64,000 bases of DNA, taken from Zeus faber. Its lineage: Eukaryota; Chordata; Actinopteri; Zeiformes; Zeidae. The notes beneath the pieces were generated by a model. The model had not been told where the DNA came from and ran no database searches. It worked only from the letters and a program-made list of their open reading frames with translations. Where the stretch lies: the NCBI GenBank assembly GCA_960531495.1, contig OY482849.1, positions 2,594,979 to 2,658,978 of the forward strand, in the 5' to 3' direction. The position numbers and the translations under genes are program-made. Shown here piece by piece: positions 33,391-44,604 of this stretch (within the stretch, counting starts at the first letter, position 1; every line of letters starts with the position of its first letter).

Positions 33391-34212
33391 CAGTGGTATT
33401 TTGATTTACTAGTTTTATTCGTTCCGTGACAGAGCTCGTAATTCAATCTGCTCGTATAGCAAATCTTACCCATTGAAATTAATTGAAATGCCATTAATCT
33501 GTTCCAGCCTCCAAAAAAAAAAATTATTTTTTTGTTACGTGTTTTAAAATAAGAAAAATGTATTTATAAATAACAAATATTGTATAAAAACATAATAAAA
33601 CATAATAACAGAGAATGTAAAGAAATATATTGCTTTTATAAAGTGTATTAAGCTTGGCGATCTGACGACTTGGACTAATTGAAGATGCTGGCGGAGGTGG
33701 AGGTTGGAGGAGTTAGTTTCTTGCTTTTTCGTTTGTTGCTACACTTTATTGCTGAACTTAATTGCTACAATTTATATTTTTATTTTTATTTTTTTCACTT
33801 CACTTTTGCTTAACTTAAAAAAAATTGCCAATTCCAACACACGCACACCTCGCTCATGTTTTTCTATGATTTCATGCTTTAATTAAATCGACACCATCCG
33901 CTTCTTCTTCTCAGCACGTACTTTATAGGGGACCCATGGTTAGAATTTTTTTATTTTTTACAAAATAACTGCACAAAATGCACAAATTACGAGCACAAAA
34001 CACAAAAGAGATGCTTCCACGGCCAGGTAACCACTTGAAGTGAGCGAGTGAGACGCGGGATGCTGGCCGCATTCGCTCGCCATGCCAACTAGCGGCGGTG
34101 TACCTGAAGCTCGCTTCTCGTAACTCACATTTTTGCTCACAAATCAATACAAAAAACTGATAGAAGGACGAAAACTCATATGTTAGTGCACTCGTAAATC
34201 AAGGTACCACTG
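33391..34212 (-). mobile_element. Tigger/pogo-like DNA transposon, internally deleted (822 bp)
   Basis: The ends read CAGTGGTATTTTGATTTACT and, inverted, CAGTGGTACCTTGATTTACG, flanked by TA at 33389-33390 and 34213-34214. The minus strand near 33910-33820 keeps a transposase start piece (AEKKKRM and KHEIIEKHERGVRVLELA). The catalytic part is absent. It is the same family as 49438-50731. Confidence 0.92.
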
Positions 34213-34220
34213 TATATATA

Positions 34221-35811
34221 CAGTGGGGCAAAAAAGTATTTAGTCAGCCACCAATTGTGCAAGTTCTCCCACTTAAAAAAGATGAGAGAGGCCTGTAATT
34301 TTCATCATAGGTTCACTTCGACTATGAGAGACAGAATGGGGGGAAGGAATCCAGGAAATCACATCGTAGGATTTTTAATGAATTAATTGGTAAATTCCTC
34401 GGTAAAATAAGTATTTGGTCACCTACAAACAAACAAGATTTCTGGCTTTCACAGACCTGTAACTTTTCTTTAAGAGGCTCCTCTGTCCTCCACTCGTTAC
34501 CTTTGTTAATGGCACCTGTTTGAACTCGTTATCAGTATAAAAGACACCTGTCCACAACCTCAAACAGTCACACTCCAAACTTCACTATGGCCAAGACCAA
34601 AGAGCTGTCAAAGGACACCAGAAACAAAATTGTAGACCTGCACCAGGCTGGGAAGACTGAATCTGCAATAGGTAAGCAGCTTGTTGTGAAGAAATCAACT
34701 GTGGGAGCAATTATTAGAAAATGGAAGACATACAAGACCACTGATAATCTCCCTCGATCTGGGGCTCCACGCAAGATCTCACCCCGTGGGGTCAAAATGA
34801 TCACAAGAACGGTGAGCAAACATCCCAGAAACACACGGGGGGACCTATTGAATGACCTGCAGAGAGCTGGGGCCAAAGTAACAAAGGCTACCATCAGTAA
34901 CACACTACGCCGCCAGGGACTCAAATCCTGCAGTGCCAGACGTGTCCCCCTGCTTAAGCCATGTCCAGGCCCGTCTGAAGTTTGCTAGAGAGCATTTGGA
35001 TGATCCAGAAGAGGATTGGGAGAATGTCAGATGAAACCAAAATAGAACTTTTTGGTAAAAACTCAATTTGTCGTGTTTGGAGGAGAAAGAAAGCTGAGTT
35101 GCATCCAAAGAACACCATACCTACTGTGAAGCATGGGGGTGGAAACGTCATGCTTTGGGGCTGGTTTTCTGCAAAGGGACCAGGACGACTGATTCGTGTA
35201 AAGGAAAGAAGGAATGTGGCCATGTATCGTGAGATTTTGAGTGAAAACCTCCTTCCATCAGCAAGGGCATTGAAGATGAAACGTGGCTGGGTCTTTCAGC
35301 ATGACAATGATCCCAAACACACCGCCCGGGCAACAAAGGAGTGGCTTCGTAAGAAGCATTTCAAGATCCTGGAGTGGCCTAGCTAGTCTCCAGATCTCAA
35401 CTTTATAGAAAATCTTTGGAGGGAGTTGAAAGTCAGTGTTGCCCAGCGACAGCCCCAAAACATCACTGCTCTAGAGGAGATCTGCATGGAGGAATGGGCC
35501 AAAATACCAGCAACAGTGTGTGAAAACCTTGTGAAGACTTACAGAAAACGTTTGACCTCTGTCATTGCAAACAAAGGGTATATAACAAACTATTGAGATG
35601 AACTTTTGTTATTGACCAAATACTTATTTCCACCATAATTTGCAAATAAATTCTTTAAAAATCAGACAATGTGATTTTCTGGATTTTTTTTTCTCATTTT
35701 GTCTCTCATAGTTGAGGTTTACCTATGATGAAAATAACAGGCCTCTCTCATCTTTTTAAGTGGGAGAACTTGCACAATTGGTGGCTGACTAAATACTTTT
35801 TTGCCCCACTG
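34221..35811 (+). mobile_element. Tc1-like DNA transposon (fifth family), near full length, 1591 bp
   Basis: The ends are CAGTGGGGCAAAAAAGTATT and its exact inverse, within long inverted repeats of about 220 bases, flanked by TA at 34219-34220 and 35812-35813. The outer 80 bases of the two repeats are almost identical. The family is widespread in salmonids, other fish and some non-fish vertebrates from general knowledge. It lies 8 bases from the Tigger end, within a TATA run. Confidence 0.96.
34587..35597 (+). pseudogene. Tc1-like transposase with two small deletions
   Basis: The start at 34587 gives [20 protein letters not shown], the usual N terminus, then the recognition domain ([28 protein letters not shown]), the GRPR-like [11 protein letters not shown], and [21 protein letters not shown] 5-base loss near 34962 breaks the frame after LLKP, and an 8-base loss near 35026 removes the residues around the first catalytic Asp (expected NVIWSDETK). 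The frame is regained at [10 protein letters not shown]. The second Asp is in [18 protein letters not shown]. After WPS there is a stop (TAG at 35384), then [15 protein letters not shown] with the catalytic Glu, ending at KGYITNY. The deletions were inferred against my memory of the consensus. Confidence 0.9.
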
Positions 35812-35813
35812 TA

Positions 35814-37346
35814 TATAATAAATTTATTTTTTTGAGCGCTATAATGCTCGCCTTCCGCGTCGGATCTGATGATATGTTATATTCAAGGTAAAGTCAAACA
35901 TGCTATTTAATATGCTGCATGCACATTTAATGGCAGCCAGTGTCACTTTTGCTTGGTTACATATTATACATTATTCACTGTGTCTTGGCCCAATTCCCTT
36001 TGATGCCTCCTTTGTTCCACCGGAACTGACAAGCCAATCACGACGAGCGGAATTGACACTAAAAGGCTCTCAACACAAAAAAGAAAGGAAATATCCCCCT
36101 AAGGACGATGCATGTGAAAATTGTAAATTAAATAGCTCAGACCTTTTATTTTGAGCATGTATTTTTTCTCCCGCACACAGCATTTTCCAGTAGAGAACAT
36201 TTACAATCAACACACCATCCCATGAATGTGCAATGTTTAAAATGCATTATTCCCAATAAATGTTTTGTAACATGTTTGCACACTGACGCTTACACAAGTG
36301 CGGCAGCGCAAACTAATACATTAATAAAGATATTGCTGAATTTTTTTTCCAGATTGCTTGGGAATGAACAACTGTTGGCTGCAATTATATCTTCCATGTG
36401 TAACTTACATGCTACCATTGTTTTTATGTATACCTTGAGAAAGTTTTTTGTTTTTCTATTGGAGAAACTATTGGTTTACATTTTGCTTAAATCCACGACA
36501 CATTGCAGATGAGAGGTCTATGTCCCCTTGCTTACGACACAGAGGTTAGCTTTTTTTTTGGCCTTTTCGATTTTTTACTTTTTCTTTTTCTCGTACCTTA
36601 TTCAGCAGTGGTCTTTACCGTTCTGATGGACCACTCTGAGATTAAGCTTTTCTTATTTTACTGCCCAGATGGATGGCTAAAAACAGGTGTGTGTCTTCTT
36701 CCCATGCGCCCATTATCTAAACAGACCACCACCCCCACCCTCAGGATTAGTAGGCTATGTAGACAGTGCCAGCTACTTGCCCGCTGGCAAATTAGTTCAC
36801 AACACAAGCAGTTTGTGTGTCATATTTCATGGTTTTAGTTTTAATCCAACTCAAGTAATTCAACATCTACCCTTGTGTTTCGGCATGTAGTTGTTTTTGG
36901 AGATGAGAAACCTTGTTTAGGTTGATGGCGCAGAATGGATCTGTCCGATGTTCAAATCCACTGCACTTGATGATGGACATATTCTGAACATGGAGGCAAG
37001 TAGTTTACAGTCACGCTTTTCAATTCTATACCATAATTACCTCTAGTCTGCATATCACTGTTTGCACACACAAGACTTTGATCTCTCTTCGTTTGAGTGA
37101 AAAAATTATAATGATGACGTTATAGACGCTCCCATGACCACACATTTAAAGATGCACAAAAATACACATTCTAACAAACAAGGGGAAAACATAATACTGG
37201 TTAAACTTAAGTTAAATTGGGCGGTTGTGAGAGCGTTGTTCACACATGACAACAAATGACAGGACTGGTTAGCCACTGAGTCAGTCTGTTCTCCCTTGAT
37301 CTGTAATGTGACAGAATTGTATTGTGTATATATACCTATATAGATA
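35814..37346. other. Unassigned AT-rich stretch
   Basis: About 1.5 kb. The open frame at 36503-36838 (111 codons, hydrophobic start) is not recognised. No repeat ends are seen. Confidence 0.5.
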
Positions 37347-38154
37347 TAAACTGATCAGCCACAACGCTAAAACCACTGACAGGTGAAGTGATTAACATTG
37401 CTCATCTCGTTACAATGGCACTTCTCAAGGGGTGGTATATATTAGACAGCAAGTGTACAGTCAGTTGTTGAAGTTGATGTGTTGAAAGCAGGAATGATTG
37501 GCAAGCTTAAGCATCTGAGCGACAATGGCCAAAGTGTGATGGCTAGATGACTGGGTCAGAGCATCTCCAAAACAGCAGGTCTTGTGGGGTGTTCCCACAA
37601 GATGCATGTAGGGAGCGGAGTCTAGCCTGTCTGGTTGGATCCCACAAAAGAGCTGTAGTACAAATTGCTGAAAAGGTTCATGCTTGCTATGATAGAAAGG
37701 TGAACACAGTGCATGGCAGCTTGCTGCATATGAGGCTGCATAGCCGCAGACGAGTCAGAGTGCCCATGCTGACTCCTGTCCACCGCCGAAAGTGCCTACA
37801 ATGGGCACGTGAGCGCCACAACTAGACCATGGAGCAATGGAAGAAAGTCGCCTGGTCTGATGAATCGTGTTTTCTTCTGCATCAATTGGTGGCCAGGGTA
37901 AGGATCCGAATTGATTGAGCATCTGTGGGATGTGCTGGAAAAAAAAGCACTATCCATGGGGGCCCCACCTCGCAACTTTCAGGACTTGAGGGATCTGCTG
38001 CTCACGTCTTGGTGCCAGATACCACAGGACACCTTCAGAGGTCTTGTGGAGTTCATGCCTGGACGGGTCAGAGCTGTTTTGGTGCCATGAGGGAGAACAC
38101 ACAATATTAGTGGTTATTAGTCGTGGTTTAAATGTTGTGGCTGATCGGTGTATA
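37347..38154 (+). mobile_element. Tc1-like DNA transposon (first family), internally deleted, both ends present
   Basis: The ends are AACTGATCAGCCACAACGC and, at the right, GTTGTGGCTGATCGGTGTAT. The N-terminal transposase coding part is at 37500-37830 (GTCTTGTGGGGTGTTCC), and the shared internal deletion scar is at 37888-37920 (GGTGGCCAGGGTAAGGATCC), joined to CATCTGTGGGATGTGCTGGA. It has no central catalytic core, so it is a MITE-like derivative. Confidence 0.92.
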
Positions 38155-40014
38155 TCGATATACGTATATATAGGCCTTCTATGTGCTCATCTGTGGTTGT
38201 GAGTGAGGAAAGGAACACAGTCCTGTTCTTTGGCAAACTCGACCATGGAATGACAGGGCTGTCAGTGTTGTCTCACGGCTAGTGATCAGGGGCTGCAGAA
38301 GGATGAAGGGCAGGGCGACAGCTGGCAGAAGAAGCTTGTTGTAGCTGTCAGAATGGATGAACCTCAGATCAGGAGCAGGCTGTGTGTATATTAAGCCACT
38401 CTCGCTCTCAGGCCAAACACCACATCCTTCAAGGATACCAGTCAAACAAAGCTAAAATCATAGTGCCATACCCACAGACTTGTAGCGTTATAACCACATT
38501 AACAATTAAGATTGCACTCATTAAAAAGGGATACATTTATGTAGCGTTATGGTATATTAAACTACAAAAAAATTATCATTATTAAATTACTTTTATTTAC
38601 GGGGCATCACTCCCTGTTCTGGGAGAACAGCACATAAACCAAACTAAGTATGATTGCTCAGTCTCATAAGGATTTGGGGAGTTATTCTCCGATACATTTA
38701 CTACTGTCTTCACCTCTTGAGGAAGACAAACAGATGAACTTCTTGCCAATAAATGGGATTTATTTTATCATGCTAACTAATTGAATTGATATAATAATAG
38801 TAAAACATATTAAAAATGAAAATAATAGTAAAATAAATAATGAAGAAACTAAATGGTAAAGAAAATACATGATAAAGAAAATGAGCATATGAATACATCA
38901 TTTATTATCATGTCATCTTATCACATCATTTTATTATGTGACTCTTTCATCAAAATAATAGTATGAGACAAACGCTAAGGGCTGTTAAATTCTCTAAAGG
39001 GGAAAATAATTAAATTTGACATGAACCCGTATCAAGAACCAGATTTTGGAAGCCTTTTGCCTTACGGATCGTCAAGTCGTGGTGGGAAGTTTCAGTGGGC
39101 TCTCCAGAGCTTGTGGACCAGGTGCGGTCGGTGAAGTCGTGGGCGATGGCTGCAACTCGTCTCGTCCAACGTTGATTTCCAGCCACGCCATGTGGGCATC
39201 CATGGTTTGGACAGCACCGGGGAAAAAGTGAATCTCTTATGAATCTCTGGGGAAGGGACTCCAGGGAACAAAGTCCTGGCTGTGTCCACGTCAGACCTGT
39301 GGAGGAAGAGAAAAGCTGTTCTAAGCCCGCAGAGTGAAACGGTCTGTCCTGTTTAGGCTCCAACATTGAGGCCTCCAAAGCTGTTATCGCTGTTAAAAGC
39401 GGCATAATAGCTAATTTAAAAAAAAGTTAAAAAATGTGACTTTGTCTCATATTAAGAAGTGGAGTTTTATTTAAAAAAAAATGGAAAATTACGCTTTGCT
39501 TCAGATTAAATAAAATACTTTCTTCAGGCTTTATTTCATTAAGGATAGGTTTGCTATTTTTCAACCCAGACCTTATTCAAATGTATGCAAAACAACATTT
39601 TAACAAGGCCTCAAGCCTTACAAAAACCTTGAATTTCACAATATAGTCAGACAGCCTTTATATGTTACATTTCCATTAATCAAATCATGTCAAAATATAC
39701 AATAACACATTTGTGATCATAACATCAGTTTCCCAGGGAGATTTAAGAAATTTTAAGGCTTTAAACTTGGACCTGTTTGACTGCATTTAAGTATAGTGAG
39801 AGAAGCTGCAGCAGACAAGAACATTTCCTGGTAGTTCAGGGTATGCTATGAACTTTTGTAACTGATGGGAACCAGCATTTTAAAATGGTCTCCTTTAACT
39901 AAGCTGTATCCTTTGACTCAGCCTGCCTTCTGCCTCGTTAAAGTATTGGTATACCAACATCAGTGTTCATGTACAGTGTCATCCTTTGGAACATGGCCTC
40001 AGGAACAGTTGTTT
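38155..40014. other. Unassigned stretch
   Basis: The less AT-rich island at 39040-39400 has a minus-strand open frame of 131 codons (39010-39405), preceded on the minus strand by a pyrimidine-rich CTCTTCCTCCACAG (39296-39309). I do not recognise the product. The remainder is AT-rich without a feature I can name. Confidence 0.4.
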
Positions 40015-41115
40015 GTTATACAGAACCACCACCAATCCCCCTATTTGGAGAACTATCTTCCCATGTTTTGGTCTATAAACACTAATCACTATTCCAAGAG
40101 GGGGAAAATCACTATGAGTAAAAAAAATAAACATAGAAACAAACAACAGGTACATGGAAAAACATTAAAATCAGATGAGAACATGTATTGAAAAAAACAA
40201 GGTAATTAAGTCCAGGAGAACTGTAACAGCAATTCGGCAAATGGCCTCTTCCTGTCATAGTTATGAGGGTAATGAGGGAGAAAAGGAGAGGGATGTTACT
40301 AGGAGGTTGTTGAGGTTGTGTTCAAAGCAAGTTCTAGATGTGTGTGTGTGCCTGTGATGAGACCGCCTGTGTGTGTGTGTGTGTATGTGTGTGTGTGTGT
40401 ATTTGAAGTGTCCACCAGTGAGTGTACGGGACTTGTTCTTGGTTTTGGAGTATAAGGTCGGTGTTATATTATAGCGCCACTCCTGAGGCCTACGGCTGTA
40501 CAGACATCCCACGGCCGCATGAAAGCCCAAGCACCCCCCCCCCATCCAGAAGACCCCCCAGCCCCCAGAGAAGCCGGAAGCCTGCAGAGCAACACCCATG
40601 CAGGCCCAGAGGAGCCTAACCCAGTCCTGGAGCGTGCGAGGAGTCCCTGCACCCCTGAAGCACACACATACAATCCACCCCCATGTGCAGCCACAGGACG
40701 CAGCCGCAGTCGTAGAACCTGGGCCGCGGGCGCCAGACAAGGACCGCAGGCTCGGTGCAAGGTCCCGTGCCGACAGACACCCCGCCCGAATCGCCCGCCC
40801 CGCAGGTCAGCCAGCAGGGCCCCCACACCCGGCGGAAGGGCGATGCCGGCCGCACCACAACCGACCAGATGCCCCATCCAGCCGCGATCCCCGGGCGCCC
40901 ATCCACGTAGCCGAGTGTGCTCAGCTCAGTGCACCTGGATGTCAGCCCCCCCTGGCCTATTGTGTGGTGTATGTACTGAGTATGAGTTTTGGCACTGGGA
41001 GAGATATGCGAAGCACAACCAGATCAATGCAGGGGTGCAGCAGGTCAGGCAGCAGCCACGCGGAACCCCCCCCCCCATGACCTGACAATGCCCCACCCAA
41101 CCCATAGCGACCAGG
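40015..41115 (-). mobile_element. L1-like LINE, 3' UTR fragment
   Basis: It parallels 48990-51900: CACCACCAATCCCCCTATTT, TAATTAAGTCCAGGAGAACT, CCTCTTCCTGTCATAGTTAT, GTCCACCAGTGAGTGTACGG, then the C-rich block (40515-40925) with CATCCACGTAGCCGAGTGTG and ACGCGGAACC. The sense strand is minus, so the UTR is G-rich in RNA. The long open frames here (40519-41085 and others) follow from high GC and few stops and are not genes. Confidence 0.85.
40340..40402. repeat. (GT)n microsatellite inside L1 3' UTR
   Basis: A GT-rich run with interruptions. A GT-rich run is found at the same place in the L1 copies at 49297 and, inverted, at 60167, so the array is part of the element. Confidence 0.85.
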
Positions 41116-43038
41116 TTTTCTTTTTGTTTTGTGTTTTACTCACTACTTTCCTGATTTTCCCAACCTCGTTGGACATGATGTCTCTGATTTTCAGGTTTGT
41201 CATATTACAAAACTAAAAGCCATTGTTTGGAATAAAGACGAGTCTGTAACCGATGGTTTCTTCCAGTCAGAATTTAACATCTCCCCTCTTTGCACGTATG
41301 CGGAACTGGTCTAGACATGGTTTCTCCGTCCATTAGTGGTTTAATATTGATCCTTATGTCTTCTTCTTTTTTTCCCTCTTTTTTTCTATTCATGTTGTGC
41401 TTTAGATTTTAAACTACTATTTGCAATCAAGCCCATATAGCTATGTTTCATAATAACAAATGAAGCAAAACGTGGTAAGAGAGAGAGAGAACAATATCAC
41501 GACTCGGGAATGGAAGCAGAGGGATCCGGCGAGCACAGTCAGTGAAACGGACCTTTCACACGTTTCCGACGAAAAGGTCCCCTTGTGTAAACAGGTAGCT
41601 TCCTCCATCCGCCCGCTGAATTGAAAGTGAAAAATTCTCCTGAGACAATCTGTATTATTTATTTATACATAAATGTCTTTGGGGTCTAGGAGCCGAGCAC
41701 TTAGCAAGTTAGTAAAGTAGAATAGCGATGCAAAGTGTGAGAGTAGAGGGCGAGAGGAGCAGGGCTGAGTAAATAGTCTGATTTGACTTGAGAGCGAGCC
41801 TCTCGAGAGGCGGATTGAACTTCAATCAGATTTTTCTTTCTTTTTTTCCCTGCTGCAGTCAGTAGTCTTCGTACTGTGAGTAAATCTGCCCTTGGTCCCC
41901 GCAGCAGGTGAAGGTAAGATTCCGCCGCTGTGTCTACAGGGAAGGAATGACTGCCCTTGTGATGACATGAATGGATGAAGGGTTGTTATGCATTTATGAT
42001 GCACATTTTCACTCGCACCTAGAGGATCCTCAATGTTGTAAAGAGTACGCTTCAGGTCAACTGGAATTAGCGTCACTAATGTAACCAATTAATTTGCATT
42101 AATTAAATTCAGAGGATAATTTTCAAATGGAGTCCATGGTCCATGTTCTAGCTTGGTTTTACTCATATACAAATCAATCTATCTTATCGTGGAAAAAGAA
42201 ACTGTTCTTTGTGTTTGATTCACTTTTACGTTTTATGGAATATGTATATGAAATCATATTTTATGAATATATTTCAATTCAAGAATTGCTTCACATACAT
42301 ATTCATATCTATTTTTCGAACATATTAATATGCATGGTTTATTCATGGATTTCCTTTTGGGTTGGACTGCTTTCTGATTTCATTTTCAGCATGTGCCGTC
42401 CTGGTGTTTTTCTTCTTATTTTGTTTTTATTTGTTTGCACATGCGGTGTGAATCTCTCCCTGAAAAAGCCCTATGTCCGTTATGCTTGTCACCCCTCAGG
42501 TGTGTTGATTCACTTTTGTTTGAATGAGGCTTATCACTTGCCTTCCGTTGAAGTGTCTCGAGCAGAATGTAGTGGTTGGAAGTCTGAAATGCATTCGCTT
42601 CAGAATATTCAATTCAGAATATTTGTATTGTTTAGTTCAGTTCCTTATTCATGTAGTTCCTCATGGATGTGCCAACAATCACTCTTAATTGGAGGTCAAA
42701 TAGTGAAGCACATTTACTACAATATTGTATTTAGCATTAAAATTCTAAGGTTGCTGAACATTTTGCTAACCTGGAGTTAATGGTAATGAGTGCTTTTGTT
42801 TGTTTGTTGTTTGTGGATGACTAGCAGTTCCTCCTCCTCCTATTGAAGCTCTTTTTCTGGTGAATTGGGGTTATTGTTTGAAGATTCCAAAAACACAAAG
42901 TACTAAGAAACCACGCCTGCCAATTCAAAAGGTAACTGGAATATGGATGGATTTTTATTAAATTTTATATACATTTTATCACCACTTCCAATATGGCATT
43001 TGTTGTTTTTGTAGTGAAAGGTTGGATTGGCCAAACGT
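41116..43038. other. Mostly unassigned stretch with one long open frame
   Basis: AT-rich DNA with a purine run near 41478-41492 and the 217-codon frame listed separately. No transposon ends were recognised. Confidence 0.5.
42127..42780 (+). CDS. Unassigned 217-codon hydrophobic open frame
   Basis: I do not recognise this protein. The frame starts ATG at 42127 and stays open upstream of it for several codons. It is rich in Ile, Leu, Phe, Tyr and Ser, with hydrophobic stretches around residues 60-85 (SNILICMVYSWISFWVGLL) and 92-110 (GVFLLILFLFVCTCGV), and many Cys in the last third. In T-rich DNA of this composition a frame of this length is uncommon by chance, though biased composition raises the odds. 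No Kozak-like context (TTCAAATGG is only partial), splice signal, polyadenylation cluster or homologous copy in the window supports it. It may be a chance frame, a piece of an unknown repeat, or a lineage-specific gene. Confidence 0.2.
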   Translation: MESMVHVLAWFYSYTNQSILSWKKKLFFVFDSLLRFMEYVYEIIFYEYISIQELLHIHIHIYFSNILICMVYSWISFWVGLLSDFIFSMCRPGVFLLILFLFVCTCGVNLSLKKPYVRYACHPSGVLIHFCLNEAYHLPSVEVSRAECSGWKSEMHSLQNIQFRIFVLFSSVPYSCSSSWMCQQSLLIGGQIVKHIYYNIVFSIKILRLLNILLTWS

Positions 43039-43296
43039 TCACCGATCAGCCACAACATTAAAACCACTGATGTGAATAACATCACTCATCTCATTCAAAT
43101 GGCACTTGTCAAGGGGTGGGATATATTCGGATTATTAGGATGTGTTGGAAGCAGGAAACATGGGCACGGATAAGGATCTGAGCGACTTTGACATGGGCCA
43201 AATTGTGATGGCTAGATGGCTGGGTCAGAGCATCTCCAAAACGGCAGGCCTTGTGGGTTGTTCCAGGTATGCAATGCTTATTACCTACCAAAAATG

Positions 43297-44604
43297 TGTC
43301 CCACCACAGCAAAAGCCACCATCTTGCGCATTTCTAAAAATGTCCAGGAGCAGCCAAATAAGTTGAAAAAACCTTTCTTGAAGAAAAATTAGATTTTTCC
43401 AGATTCGTGTTTTTTTTTATCTCTCAACATATTTTCTAAACCGAGTTTGATTTATAAATATCAGAAAAATGTTTAACCGTGGAGGTAAATATTCCCGTTA
43501 GATTCCATGGGAAACGCAGTTCACTTACCGAGAGCAGAATAGCACGCCGATCGAAGGTTTCCTTTAAAATGACCGTCCAGGTGAAAATCATAAATCCATA
43601 TTCCATGTGATATGAAGTCACAATGTGAAACCCTTTTGATAGAATTCAACCTTTAAATCGTACTACTTTTACACACACGGAGCCATTGTTGTGAAACAGC
43701 GAAGAAGAAAAACCCTTCGCGTCACACACCTACATCACTTCTAGACGGTTAAAGCGCAGCACGGGGGTATTTTTGTCTCACTTGTCTGTGAAAACTTTCT
43801 TCTCCGTATCGTTATGGATTCTGCGAAGCGGGTGAAGGAAGCTCTGAATGGTATTTCGGACCTTAATCTGACCAGTGCGATAGATCCAAGTCAGTGTTTG
43901 CAGCGCATACTGGACTTAATTTTCTGCGATGATAGTCAGTTCTCCGACGGCGACGCTGAATCTGATATAACTCCGGACTTGGAGAACATTTCAAACAGCA
44001 GATTTCAAACTTAATGTGACGATGAAACTGAATATTTTCAAGAACCACCGGAGGAGACCGACGATACTCCCCCTGTTGTTACAACGGAAGAAGTTCATGA
44101 TGTGATGAAGTCCGTTGAGGTTGGTGACAGATTTACAGATTACTGATTTTCTGAGACTCATAATATTGATAGACTCTACGTTTTGTTTTGTTGCCCAGAC
44201 TTTTAAACTCCAAAATAATTCCACTTTTATAAAACATGTATATTTTTACTGTTAAATAAAAGCTTTTTTTTTAAAAACAAAATTAGTTGTGTGTTGTTGA
44301 CGCTGTCATGATTGGCCCATTCGGCAGCATGTTAATTAGCCATGAGGCTTTGTTTGTCTGCCAACCCCATTTGCATTCTGGGAGCTGGCTGAATGAACCT
44401 GGTGTGGGTAAAACTTTGGAGGTGATTATCTCAGAAACACGGTTTGCCACACCCTTGTCATAAACAAGTCATAGCTTTAAAAACATTTGCTTGATTTGCA
44501 CAAGTGACACCTTGTTTAGAAGCTCTGATTCTCCACTTCCAAATTATGCAAAAGAAAGAAAATTCGAAAGCCGCCAAATGACCCTAAAGTATGCGGTGGG
44601 TCAC
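43297..44604 (+). mobile_element. Unclassified DNA transposon, about 1.3 kb, nested in Tc1 copy
   Basis: It interrupts the Tc1 transposase sequence between ACCTACCAAAAATG and AAATGGTCCATGG, so AAATG is a likely short target duplication. The ends are TGTCCCACCACA and, inverted, GTGACCCACCGCA, an imperfect short terminal repeat. The 3' 400 bases recur at 29222-29650. A short acidic open frame lies at 43814. CCC ends and an acidic N terminus recall piggyBac, but the target is not TTAA, so I leave it unclassified. Confidence 0.7.
43814..44014 (+). pseudogene. Short acidic open frame in the unclassified transposon
   Basis: A 66-codon frame begins MDSAKRVKEALNGISDLN and contains LDLIFCDDSQFSDGDAESD, then stops. 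The next frames continue with acidic residues (ETEYFQEPPEETDD) for about 40 codons. Acidic N termini of this sort start many piggyBac-type transposases, which gives a weak hint of family. No catalytic domain is left: within 150 bases the element passes to its 3' noncoding part with AATAAA near 44257. It is probably the stub of a transposase gene in an internally deleted copy. Confidence 0.45.

Noticed and set aside
40519-41085. 188-codon Pro-rich open frame
   Set aside because: It lies in the C-rich antisense of an L1 3' UTR. GC-rich DNA with few stops gives long frames in several phases, and homologous copies do not keep the frame.
43297-44604. piggyBac element
   Set aside because: The acidic N terminus and CCC ends fit weakly, but the insertion site is not TTAA, so I did not assign it.
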